Source of the DNA: Diplocloster modestus
GTDB lineage: Bacteria; Bacillota; Clostridia; Lachnospirales; Lachnospiraceae
Length of the DNA stretch: 64,000 nucleotides
Direction: 5' to 3'
Assembly: GCF_019042245.1 (NCBI RefSeq)
Contig: NZ_JAHQCX010000027.1
Span: forward strand, 1 to 64,000
Positions 52,306 to 61,146 of the stretch are shown in pieces. The notes beneath the pieces are model-generated. The model ran no database searches. It saw only the letters and a program-made list of their open reading frames with translations, and was not told the origin of the DNA. Each line of letters starts with the position of its first letter. Position 1 is the first letter of the stretch. The position numbers and the translations under genes are program-made.

Positions 52306-52375
52306 TGGTAATTTGGAAAGATGAAGAAGCATGGGAACAAAGGCGATTATAGGCAGGAAATGAAGGTGGAGAAGC

Positions 52376-53380
52376 GTGAGACGAAAGACGATTATGGGAG
52401 GAAATAAAGGTAGGACCTCGGACACAAAAGTGGTCGGGGACAGTAGTATGAAGTTGAGACGGCCGAATGGGCTGGTGACGGAAACCAGAAAAAACTGGAG
52501 ATTGTTTTTGATGATTGCTCCGGCGGTGCTCTTCTTTCTGGTGTTTAATTATGGGCCTATGGTGGGGATTTATTACGCGTTTACACAGTACAGTTTCGGT
52601 GATGGTTTGCTGGGGAGTCCTTTTGTGGGGCTTACTAATTTTAAGATTCTTCTGCAGAATGGCAGCCTCGGATATCTGACGAGGAATACGGTGCTGTATA
52701 ATCTGGTGTTTATTGTGGTTGGAAATGTGCTGGAGGTGCTGGTGGCGGTGTTGATACACCGGCTGACTTCCAGTAAGTTTAAGAAATTTTCCCAGTCGGT
52801 GATTTTGTTCCCTTATGTGATTTCTTTTGTGATTGTGCAGGTGTTCGCTTATGCCATGCTGAACGGGAATTCGGGTGCGCTGACACATTTTATCAGGGAA
52901 GGGCTGGGGGCTTCGGGCTTTAACGCTTATACCACACCGTCGATCTGGAAGTATGTGATTGTACTGGTGTATTTGTGGAAACATACGGGATATGGGATGA
53001 TTATTTATCTGGCGGCGCTGAGCGGTATCAGCAGGGATTATTATGAGGCGGCTCAGATCGACGGGGCAACGGCGGTCCAGCAGATCCGGTATATTACGCT
53101 TCCGCAGCTGGTGCCTACCTTTATTACGCTGCTGCTTCTGGCCATCGGCAATATTTTGCGGGGACAGTTTGAACTGTTTTATCAGCTGGTTGGAACGAAC
53201 GGACTTTTGTATGAACAGACGGATATATTTGATACGTTTGTGTTCCGACTGCTTCAGAATTCTTTTGATGTGGGGCTTGGAACGGCCGCCGGTTTGTATC
53301 AGTCGTTTTTTGGACTGGTGGTAGTGCTGGCCTGCAACTATTTTGTGAAACGGTCTGAGCCGGGATACGCTTTGTTTTAA
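52376..53380 (+). CDS. carbohydrate ABC transporter permease, LplB type
   Basis: First inner-membrane subunit of an importer. The 334-residue protein has six membrane segments and the permease EAA-like loop DYYEAAQIDGATAVQQIRYITLPQL. The start at the 52376 GTG has GGTGGAG upstream; ATG 52394 and 52448 are in frame. The DNA around 52330-52420 is a degenerate ~46-bp direct repeat covering the start. It pairs with the next permease. No ATPase gene is in the island, so a shared MsmX-like ATPase elsewhere is expected. Confidence 0.9.
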   Translation: MRRKTIMGGNKGRTSDTKVVGDSSMKLRRPNGLVTETRKNWRLFLMIAPAVLFFLVFNYGPMVGIYYAFTQYSFGDGLLGSPFVGLTNFKILLQNGSLGYLTRNTVLYNLVFIVVGNVLEVLVAVLIHRLTSSKFKKFSQSVILFPYVISFVIVQVFAYAMLNGNSGALTHFIREGLGASGFNAYTTPSIWKYVIVLVYLWKHTGYGMIIYLAALSGISRDYYEAAQIDGATAVQQIRYITLPQLVPTFITLLLLAIGNILRGQFELFYQLVGTNGLLYEQTDIFDTFVFRLLQNSFDVGLGTAAGLYQSFFGLVVVLACNYFVKRSEPGYALF

Positions 53381-53396
53381 AAGGGGACGGGAGCAT

Positions 53397-54269
53397 ATGA
53401 AGAAAAAAATAACAGCGATCGACGTGTTCTCTTACGGGTTTATTTCAGCTTTAACACTGGTAAGCCTTCTGCCCATGTTGATGATTGTCGTGGCATCTTT
53501 TACAGATAATAATACGATTTTGAGAGAGGGTTACTCTTTTTTCCCAAAGCAGTGGTCGGCCCATGCTTATCTATATATTTTTGCTTCCGGCGGGGATGTA
53601 GTGCGCTCTTATGGAGTGACAGTCCTGATTACAGCTGTGGGATCAGGGGCAGGACTGTTTGTGACGGCTCTGGCGGGTTATGTTTTGAATTGTAAGAAGT
53701 TTAAGTACCGGAATAAATTTTCATTTTTCTTTTATTTCACAACTCTGTTTTCAGGCGGCCTGGTTCCCTTTTACATTATGGTGGCTACGGTTCTGGGATT
53801 GAAGGACAGCCTTCTGGCAGTGATCCTGCCGGGGCTGACCAGCCCGTTTCTGATTATTATTATGCGGAGTTTTATTACAACGACGATTCCGGATTCTCTG
53901 ATGGAATCCATGAGAATGGATGGGGCGACGGATTTTACTATTTTTGGCAGACTGGTTCTGCCGCTGATGAAACCGGCTCTGGCTACAGTGGGATTGTTTT
54001 TGGCTTTGAATTACTGGAACGGCTGGTATCTGCCGATGTTGTTTTTAAACCGGCCCAGGGATTTCCCGATCCAGTATTATTTGCATACTATGATGTCGGT
54101 TCAGAGGATGGCTGCCACATCGGGGGCAGCGGTTCAAGGAATGCAGTTTCCCGGTGAATCCATTAAGATGGCGATGGCTGTAGCAGCAACAGCTCCGATC
54201 TTGTTTGCTTACCCTTTTGTGCAGCGGTATTTCGTGGAGGGGTTGACGGTAGGGGCTGTAAAAGAATAA
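53397..54269 (+). CDS. carbohydrate ABC transporter permease, YtcP type
   Basis: Second permease subunit, 290 residues, with six membrane segments and the loop MESMRMDGATDFTIFGRLVLPLMKP. It starts 16 bp after the first permease gene and ends 23 bp before the binding-protein gene. YtcP/LplB pairs import complex oligosaccharides or glycosides in Firmicutes; the substrate is not set by sequence. Confidence 0.92.
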   Translation: MKKKITAIDVFSYGFISALTLVSLLPMLMIVVASFTDNNTILREGYSFFPKQWSAHAYLYIFASGGDVVRSYGVTVLITAVGSGAGLFVTALAGYVLNCKKFKYRNKFSFFFYFTTLFSGGLVPFYIMVATVLGLKDSLLAVILPGLTSPFLIIIMRSFITTTIPDSLMESMRMDGATDFTIFGRLVLPLMKPALATVGLFLALNYWNGWYLPMLFLNRPRDFPIQYYLHTMMSVQRMAATSGAAVQGMQFPGESIKMAMAVAATAPILFAYPFVQRYFVEGLTVGAVKE

Positions 54270-54292
54270 ACTTTATGAAGGAGGATTTTGTA

Positions 54293-55849
54293 ATGAGGAA
54301 AATGTGGAAGAAGGTATTGACGGCAGGCCTGTGTGTGGTGACGATGGCTATGCTGCTTACCGGCTGCGGCTCGGATGGAGCGGCCGGCGGACAGAATCAG
54401 GGATCGACGGATTCCGGAACAGGCGGGACGACGGCCAGTGCAGCAGACGGGGAGACGGTGCATTTAAAGATCGCCACCTGTGTCGCTCCACCCAATAACA
54501 TGGACAAGATCGTAGAACAGGCCAATGAGATTCTGCGGGAAAAGCTGAATATTACCATCGAAGTGGTTCCGCTGGCCTTCGACAGTTCAAAGTATAACCT
54601 GCTGCTGACAACGGGAAATGATGTGGATCTGATCTATACCGCTACCTGGGCAAAATTTCAGACCAATGCGCTGGATGGGGCTTATCTGCCGCTGAAGGAG
54701 CTGATCCGGAAGGAGGTACCAAAGCTTTGGAGCTCTATCCCGGAGGATTCATGGAAAAAATGCGAGATTGATGGAGAAATCTATAATATCCCCTCCACTT
54801 CCGATGATTTACTGGAGATCGGGTTCACCTACCGGGAGGATTTGAGAAAGAAATATAATCTCCCGGAGATAACGGATGTGGCATCCATGGAGGCATATTT
54901 TAAAGGGATCCAGGAAAACGAATCCACGATGGTGGCCTGTTCCGACCGGGGAGGAAGAATCAATGAGATGTTCCAGATCTTAAACGGCTGGTATGCCATG
55001 AGTAATGACCTGGCTTATGATTTGAAAGGGGATCAGGGGGTTGTAGTTTATTCCAAGACGGATTCTTTTAAGCAAGGGGTGGAGACAGCCAGAAAATGGG
55101 TGGAGAATGGCTGGATTGACAGCGATATTATCTCCACGGATGTGGATTCTGCAGGCCAGTTCCTGTCGGGGAAATATGCGAGTACCATTTCCTATGCTAC
55201 AGGTGAGTCTTTTAATCTGATCTATTCGCCGGCGTTGGTGTCGAATCCGGACTGGGAGATTAAAATGGTAAATTTTGGAGCCATGGGTCAGAGAGTGCTG
55301 CAGAAGCACCCGATGCACACGGCATTTGGAATGCCAAAAGCCAGCCCTCATCCGGTGGAAGCGCTGAAATTTATGCTGGAACTTCGGACCAATGAGGAGC
55401 TGTATCAGTTACTGGACTGTGGAATTTTAGGTGAGGATTATGAAGTGGCGGACAGCGGAAATTATAAATCCTTAAATTCTGCGCAGCATCCTGCGTTTAC
55501 CAAAGAGGGTCTGGGCCTGACCGGATTTTATTACAGTGTGCCGGAGTTAAGCCTGAAACCGGAGCATTACGAGTATGTGGCGGATGTGTATCAGACGATG
55601 GAACCCTTTGTGGTGGATAACACGATAATGGGCTTCCCAGCAGATGATACGGCGGTAAAGGCAGAGGTAACCGCGGTGAACCAGCTGATCTCCCAGTATC
55701 TGAACCCGCTGATTAACGGGATGGTGGATGATACCGACGCAGGGATCGAAGATTTGAATAAGCGTCTGGATGAGGCCGGAATTGAAAAAATCCATGAGAC
55801 GATTCTTATGCAGGCCAATGATTATATGGCGGTGATACAAGGAGAATAA
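54293..55849 (+). CDS. extracellular solute-binding lipoprotein of the importer
   Basis: A 518-residue family 1 binding protein. The signal peptide ends with the lipobox LLTGC (Cys near residue 23), followed by a Gly/Ser/Thr-rich linker and a large two-lobe binding domain. Its length is that of YtcQ/LplA-type proteins. The ATG at 54293 follows AAGGAGGATTTTGTA; the frame also opens at 54275. It would hand the ligand to the two permeases just upstream, and Lgt (31853) would lipidate it. Confidence 0.93.
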   Translation: MRKMWKKVLTAGLCVVTMAMLLTGCGSDGAAGGQNQGSTDSGTGGTTASAADGETVHLKIATCVAPPNNMDKIVEQANEILREKLNITIEVVPLAFDSSKYNLLLTTGNDVDLIYTATWAKFQTNALDGAYLPLKELIRKEVPKLWSSIPEDSWKKCEIDGEIYNIPSTSDDLLEIGFTYREDLRKKYNLPEITDVASMEAYFKGIQENESTMVACSDRGGRINEMFQILNGWYAMSNDLAYDLKGDQGVVVYSKTDSFKQGVETARKWVENGWIDSDIISTDVDSAGQFLSGKYASTISYATGESFNLIYSPALVSNPDWEIKMVNFGAMGQRVLQKHPMHTAFGMPKASPHPVEALKFMLELRTNEELYQLLDCGILGEDYEVADSGNYKSLNSAQHPAFTKEGLGLTGFYYSVPELSLKPEHYEYVADVYQTMEPFVVDNTIMGFPADDTAVKAEVTAVNQLISQYLNPLINGMVDDTDAGIEDLNKRLDEAGIEKIHETILMQANDYMAVIQGE

Positions 55850-55855
55850 GATGGT

Positions 55856-55894
55856 AGAAATCAGCTTCCGGAACGCTTCGGGAAGCTGATTTCT
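55856..55894 (+). terminator. terminator of the importer operon
   Basis: AGAAATCAGCTTCC and GGAAGCTGATTTCT form a perfect 14-bp stem. Only a weak T-rich tail follows (GTAGTTTG). Confidence 0.65.
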
Positions 55895-55899
55895 GTAGT

Positions 55900-55929
55900 T
55901 TGACAGTGCCGGACGGAATCAGCTATAAT
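55900..55929 (+). promoter_or_regulatory. promoter of the kinase-glycohydrolase-regulator operon
   Basis: TTGACA (55900-55905), 18-bp spacer, TATAAT (55924-55929), right after the importer terminator. The kinase, both glycohydrolase-family genes and the regulator would form a separate unit. Confidence 0.8.
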
Positions 55930-56015
55930 TTAGAAAAAAGGGGAAACAGGAAGAAAGCCGATGACAGTTGATGGGAACAGGGGAAAGAAAGTTGTTAACA
56001 GACAGGAAAGTTGGT

Positions 56016-57779
56016 ATGAACAGAGAAAAGAAAGTCGGGGTTAAGCGGGATAAGAAAAGCCTGATGAAAAGGATCAGTCCGACCCTGTGGGCACTGATGG
56101 GGGCTCTGTTAGTGGGAATACTGCTGAATTTCGCTGCTATTTTTTATACAAGGTACGAGCAGCATCAGTATGCGCTGATGGCGGTAAAGGCCAACATGGA
56201 TTCCGTGGACAGGGAGATCAGTGCGATTACCAGGAATCAGGCAAAGATGATTATAGACTACACCCAGGGAGAAGGCGCATTGTATACACCTTTAAAAATG
56301 CTGCTTTATGCTCCTCCGGACTCCGCGGAACAGCAAAAAGGCCGGGAACAGTTAAACAATGCATTTTCCGTGTATTTTTTTGACTATGCGGCAAAGTTTC
56401 ATTTCTTTCTCTATCTGCCCGGCCAGGATGCTTATATTCCCTGTGAAGGTGCTGCTGTAGAGCAGGAACCTGCGGATACCATCGTTTCCCTGATCCAGGA
56501 GGGGACGATCAATGAGTATGCCAAGGATACAGAATGGTCCATCGTGGAGCGGGAAGAGGAAACATATCTAATCAAGACCCTGAAATACCAGGATATCTGG
56601 TTTGGGTATTGGCTGACGGCAGACAGCCTGATACATCTGATGAACAACATTAGCGACGTGGGGGATGGCAGTCTGATCTTGACCACACTGGATGGACAGA
56701 ACCTGACCGGGATCCCACATAAAGTGGACAAATATATGGACCGGATCGGTTTTTTTTCCGAATATATCGAGATACAGAAGAAATTCCAGAAGATTCCGTT
56801 TGCCATCCGCTACTTTGTGCCGGTATCCAGGATCTTTCAGAATATCCTGTGGTTCCAGCTGATCCTGACTTCCGTCACCATCATTACGGCCCTGGGGCTG
56901 GTTCTCTATTTTTTCTATACGGTGCGGCATATCGTGAAACCGATTCAGTCTTTTTGCGAAGGCCTATCATCCTATGGGGGGGAAGAACTGCCGGAGCTTG
57001 ACAGCGCCAGGATATTGGAACTGGAGCAGGCAGACATGCAGTTCCGCAATCTGGCGGAGCAGATCAAAAGCCTGAAAATCTCGCTCTATGAAAAACAGAT
57101 GGAACAGCAGCGGGAGGTAATCGAATTCATGAAACTTCAGATCAAACCGCATTTCTACCTGAATTGCCTGAATCTGGCTTATAATCTGGTGGAACTGGAA
57201 AAATTCCAGGAGTGCAAGCAGATGCTTCGGTTGACTTCGGAATATTTCCGGTATCTGCTGAAGAGTGATATGAGAAAGGAACTGATCCGGGATGAACTGG
57301 CATATGTGAGAAATTATTTGAATATCCAGAGTATCCGGTACCGCCGGGCGTTTGCTTTTTATATCGAACAGGACCCGGGTACGTGTGATTGCTATATTCC
57401 TCCTTTGATTATTCAAACCTTTGTGGAAAACGCGGTGAAAAATACGGTGGCGCTGGAGCGGCCGGTGGATATATCTGTTACGGTCATGGAAGAGGAAGCG
57501 GGGGACGGTCCGGTCATCAATATATTCATCACCGATACGGGGGATGGCTTTCCGGAACAGGTTCTAAAACAGCTGCAAAACGGCGAATCCATGGAAAGAG
57601 CAGATGGAACGGGCATCGGGATAGCCAACAGTATCAAGCGGCTGCAATACCATTTTGGCGGCCAATATAAGGTCAGCTTTTATAACAGCCCGCTTGGCGG
57701 AGCAGTAGTCGCGCTGAAAATTCCCGTGTGCAAAAAGGGCGACGTGGAAGTGGAAAATGCAAATACATTTGTCATATAA
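56016..57779 (+). CDS. YesM-type sensor histidine kinase
   Basis: Two-component sensor with two membrane segments enclosing an extracellular domain (about 200 residues), a HAMP-like region after VLYFFYTVRHIVKPI, the His_kinase domain with phosphate-accepting KPHFYLNCLN, and a HATPase domain (VENAVKNTV, DTGDGF, GTGIGIANS). I place the start at ATG 56016 behind AGGAAAG; ATG 55971 is also in frame. It pairs with the AraC-type regulator at 61147, split from it by two enzyme genes. Confidence 0.92.
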   Translation: MNREKKVGVKRDKKSLMKRISPTLWALMGALLVGILLNFAAIFYTRYEQHQYALMAVKANMDSVDREISAITRNQAKMIIDYTQGEGALYTPLKMLLYAPPDSAEQQKGREQLNNAFSVYFFDYAAKFHFFLYLPGQDAYIPCEGAAVEQEPADTIVSLIQEGTINEYAKDTEWSIVEREEETYLIKTLKYQDIWFGYWLTADSLIHLMNNISDVGDGSLILTTLDGQNLTGIPHKVDKYMDRIGFFSEYIEIQKKFQKIPFAIRYFVPVSRIFQNILWFQLILTSVTIITALGLVLYFFYTVRHIVKPIQSFCEGLSSYGGEELPELDSARILELEQADMQFRNLAEQIKSLKISLYEKQMEQQREVIEFMKLQIKPHFYLNCLNLAYNLVELEKFQECKQMLRLTSEYFRYLLKSDMRKELIRDELAYVRNYLNIQSIRYRRAFAFYIEQDPGTCDCYIPPLIIQTFVENAVKNTVALERPVDISVTVMEEEAGDGPVINIFITDTGDGFPEQVLKQLQNGESMERADGTGIGIANSIKRLQYHFGGQYKVSFYNSPLGGAVVALKIPVCKKGDVEVENANTFVI

Positions 57780-57845
57780 GCAAAAGGAACCATACATCTG
57801 GAAAATAGAGCATACAGGCGTAATCGTTTGTGCGAAAGGAAGTCT

Positions 57846-59957
57846 ATGAGGATAGCAGAGGATTATGTGGAAAAAATATACGCGGGATTTTTGGGAATGA
57901 ATATGGGGATCCAGTTAGGAGCCCCGGTAGAATCGCCGTTGTGGAACTACGAGAGGCTTCGGGCTACCTTTGGTGATATCCGGGGGCCTATTCACCGGTA
58001 TTCTGTTTTTGCGGCGGACGATGATGTCAATGGTCCGGTGTTTTTTATGCGATCTCTGTATGATAAGAGGGATCAGGGAGAACTGACGGCTCAGGATGTG
58101 GCCGAAGCCTGGCTGAATTATACCAGAGCGGGCAGGGGGATGTTTTGGTGGGGCGGTTATGGGATCAGCACCGAACATACCGCCTATCTGAATCTGAAAA
58201 GTGCAATTCCGGCTCCGCGTTCCGGAAGCATTGAGCAGAACGGAACCGCACTGGCGGAGCAGATCGGGGGTCAGATCTTTATCGATACCTGGGGGTTAGT
58301 TTTTCCCGGGGAGCCCACACTGGCCGCTGATTATGCACAGACTGCGGCCAGCGTATCCCATGACGGGGAAGGGCTCCTGGGTGCCAGATTCTTTGGAGCG
58401 GCCATAGCGGAAGCATTCCGGGCCAAAACGATCGATCAGGTAATGAAACGGGCACTGGCGGAGATACCGGAAGATTCGGATTATAGCAGAGTCGTGAAAG
58501 CAGTCATGGTTTTTCATGAGGATGAGCAGGAGGATTTTCGGGCATGTGTCGACATGGTAAGGCGGGAGTGGGGATATGAACGCTATCCGGGAAACTGTCC
58601 TATCATTCCCAATGCTGGAATCTGTGCGCTTGCCATGCTGTATGGAAATGGGGACCTGGGACGAACGATAGAAATCGCGGTGATGTGCGGGTGGGACACG
58701 GACTGTAACGCTGGAAATGTAGGTACGGTCCTGGGAGTTTTGAACGGTCCTGAGGGACTGCCCGGGCGCTATCGGGAGCCGATTGGCGACCGGATCATTT
58801 TGTCCAGTGCATGCGGGTCGCTAAATATACTGGACGTTCCCAGTTTTTCCAAAGAGCTGGCTTGTCTGGGATATCGTCTGGCGGAACAACCGGTGCCGGA
58901 AGAAGTGGCAGAATGGATCACGCCAGGGCAGCTGCATTTTGACTTCTCCCTGCCGGGTTCTGTGCATGGATTCCGAACGGACGGGCTTATGTCAGCACCT
59001 TCCAAAGGTACTGCTGCGGGCGATGAGCGGGGCTTGAGGATTGTACTGGACAATATCAGTGTCGTGTCCCAGAGGAGGCTCTGGTACAAACCTTATTATA
59101 TGAGAAAAGATTTTGAAGATGAGCGCTACGATCCGGTATTTTCCCCTCTGGCTTACCAGGGACAGGAAGCGGAGCTTGAACTATATCTGAAACAATGGGA
59201 AGGGGACGCTGAAATAGGTGTATTTCCCTATGTAAGAACAGCTGTTGGAGTGAAGATACTGGAAGGGCCATGGAGGATATTAAAGAGGAAAGAAGCGACA
59301 AGGATCAGTTTCCTTCTTCCGGACACACAGGGGGACTGTATCGATGAGGTGGGAATCCGTATAGCGGGTGACGGTCATTTCCTCTCCGGGTCCGGAATGC
59401 TTTATCTTCGATCCTTTAAGATCAGCGGTCCTTACCGCCAGAAAATTGATTTTCGAAAGCAGACAATACAGTTTGGCAGTATCACGCCGTTTTCACACAA
59501 CGAAGGCCACTGGAGCTTATCGCCTGATGGTATGGGCATGGAAGCGATGTCTCTGGCAAAAGCCCAGAGCTACACGGGCTGGTATTATACAAAAGAAGGC
59601 GGGATCCGATGTCCGGTTACCCCGATAACCGGAGAGGGCCATATGCTGGGGATAAGGGTACAGGGAGTGATGCGGGGGTATTACGCAGGCCTGTACCGTA
59701 AGAATAAAGCTGCGATTTTGAAAGAGGATTTTGGAGTGACGATCCTTACGGAAACAGATTTCGAATGGCAGATCGGAAAGTGTTATGATATCGTTTTGAC
59801 AGCGGAGCAGGAGGTCCTGTCTCTTTTCATCGACGGCCGGGAGATTCTCAGAGTAAAAGACCGGCAGTTTTCCTATGGAATGTTCGGGTGTATCCGATTG
59901 TACGCCGGGAGATGCCTGTATGGGAATATGGAGATAACAGGAACAAAACTTTTATAG
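57846..59957 (+). CDS. ADP-ribosylglycohydrolase-family protein with C-terminal LamG-like domain
   Basis: A 703-residue protein. The N-terminal part (about 1-340) has the all-helical ADP-ribosylglycohydrolase fold: GFLGMNMGIQLGAPVE, an acidic metal motif ADDDVNGP near residue 60, and the second metal motif GWDTDCNAGNVGTVLG. The remainder is beta-rich and its end (LSLFIDGREILRV to the C-terminus) looks like a concanavalin/LamG sandwich that could bind a glycan or ligand. There is no signal peptide. The ATG at 57846 follows GAAAGGAAGTCT. By family it would cut an N- or O-ribosyl bond. Confidence 0.88.
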   Translation: MRIAEDYVEKIYAGFLGMNMGIQLGAPVESPLWNYERLRATFGDIRGPIHRYSVFAADDDVNGPVFFMRSLYDKRDQGELTAQDVAEAWLNYTRAGRGMFWWGGYGISTEHTAYLNLKSAIPAPRSGSIEQNGTALAEQIGGQIFIDTWGLVFPGEPTLAADYAQTAASVSHDGEGLLGARFFGAAIAEAFRAKTIDQVMKRALAEIPEDSDYSRVVKAVMVFHEDEQEDFRACVDMVRREWGYERYPGNCPIIPNAGICALAMLYGNGDLGRTIEIAVMCGWDTDCNAGNVGTVLGVLNGPEGLPGRYREPIGDRIILSSACGSLNILDVPSFSKELACLGYRLAEQPVPEEVAEWITPGQLHFDFSLPGSVHGFRTDGLMSAPSKGTAAGDERGLRIVLDNISVVSQRRLWYKPYYMRKDFEDERYDPVFSPLAYQGQEAELELYLKQWEGDAEIGVFPYVRTAVGVKILEGPWRILKRKEATRISFLLPDTQGDCIDEVGIRIAGDGHFLSGSGMLYLRSFKISGPYRQKIDFRKQTIQFGSITPFSHNEGHWSLSPDGMGMEAMSLAKAQSYTGWYYTKEGGIRCPVTPITGEGHMLGIRVQGVMRGYYAGLYRKNKAAILKEDFGVTILTETDFEWQIGKCYDIVLTAEQEVLSLFIDGREILRVKDRQFSYGMFGCIRLYAGRCLYGNMEITGTKLL

Positions 59958-60010
59958 TAGTAAGCAAGGAACGATATGAAAGAAAAAGTGGGAAGAGGCG
60001 GGAGTGAAAA

Positions 60011-61078
60011 ATGGAGTTGCATAAAACAAAGATACATAAAACAGAGCCCTACAGGATAGAGGAAAATCAAACAGAACCAGCGGTATTGAACAAAAGAATC
60101 GAGTGTGTACTGGAAGCACTGGTGACCGGAGATGCTATGGGAATGCCGACAGAATTCATGACGAGAAATGATATCAAAAATAAATTCAAAGGCTATGTGG
60201 ATCAGATCATTGACACCAGATATTCCCGGCTGCACAGGGATCTGCCGACAGGCAGTGTTACGGATGACAGCGAACAAAATCTGATATTGATGCGTAAATA
60301 CATCGAAAATGGAGAGGTCACCGTGGAAGCCACGGCAGACGGCCTGCTTCAATGGATCGAAGAAACAGATGCCTGTGCCAGGAACTACATCGGCCCCAGT
60401 GCCAGAAAAGCTTTGACAGATATACAAAACGGTCTTTCCCCTTACGAGAGCGGGAAAACAGGTACCACCTGCGGTGGAATCATGCGGGTACCCAGTGCGT
60501 TCCTGGCCTGCCCATATCAGGAAGAAGAGGAACTGACAAGCCGGATCAGAAGATGTCTGATTCCCACACACAATACATCCGAGGCCTTGGAGGCGGCAGG
60601 GGCTTATGGTTTTGCATTGCGGTCTGCTTTTTGGAACGCGGACTTTGATACAGTGATAGAAGCGGCCCTGCGGGGTGCCGGTCAAATGCTGGAAGCTGTG
60701 GAGGAGATACACAGCGCACCTTCATCAGCGGCCCGGATCAGGGAAGTTGTCGGGAGAAGCCGGGAGATGGGGGAAACCCAGCTGATGGACTGGCTGCATG
60801 ACGTTCTGGGATGTGGTCTTAGTTCGGCAGATGTCTGCGGAGCGGTTTTCGCAGTTTTTGCAAAAGCCCGGACGGATGTGTTCAAAGCAATCTGCATGGG
60901 GGCATCCATGGGAGGCGACACGGATACTATCGCTGCCCTGGCCGGAGCCTTATGCGCTGCCTTTGCCGGAAGGCACAATATACCGGCGGAGATACAAAAT
61001 ATGGTGCTGGAAACCAACCATCTGGATCTGGAACAATTATCTCAAAGTGTGTCTGTAAGACATATAACCTCTCTGTAA
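60011..61078 (+). CDS. ADP-ribosylglycohydrolase-family protein
   Basis: A 355-residue protein with the classic family pattern: GDAMGMPTEF, first metal motif VTDDSEQN (TDDT-like), GGIMRVP, and second metal motif MGGDTDTIAALAG. It starts 53 bp after the larger relative and is much closer to DraG/ARH proteins than that gene is. Two different members side by side in an importer island suggest two linked steps on related ribosylated substrates. The substrate is unknown. Confidence 0.92.
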   Translation: MELHKTKIHKTEPYRIEENQTEPAVLNKRIECVLEALVTGDAMGMPTEFMTRNDIKNKFKGYVDQIIDTRYSRLHRDLPTGSVTDDSEQNLILMRKYIENGEVTVEATADGLLQWIEETDACARNYIGPSARKALTDIQNGLSPYESGKTGTTCGGIMRVPSAFLACPYQEEEELTSRIRRCLIPTHNTSEALEAAGAYGFALRSAFWNADFDTVIEAALRGAGQMLEAVEEIHSAPSSAARIREVVGRSREMGETQLMDWLHDVLGCGLSSADVCGAVFAVFAKARTDVFKAICMGASMGGDTDTIAALAGALCAAFAGRHNIPAEIQNMVLETNHLDLEQLSQSVSVRHITSL

Positions 61079-61146
61079 ACATGTATATGAAGTGATTAAA
61101 AGATGGCAGAGTTTACAATGCAGAAAACCAGGACGGAAAGGAAAAT

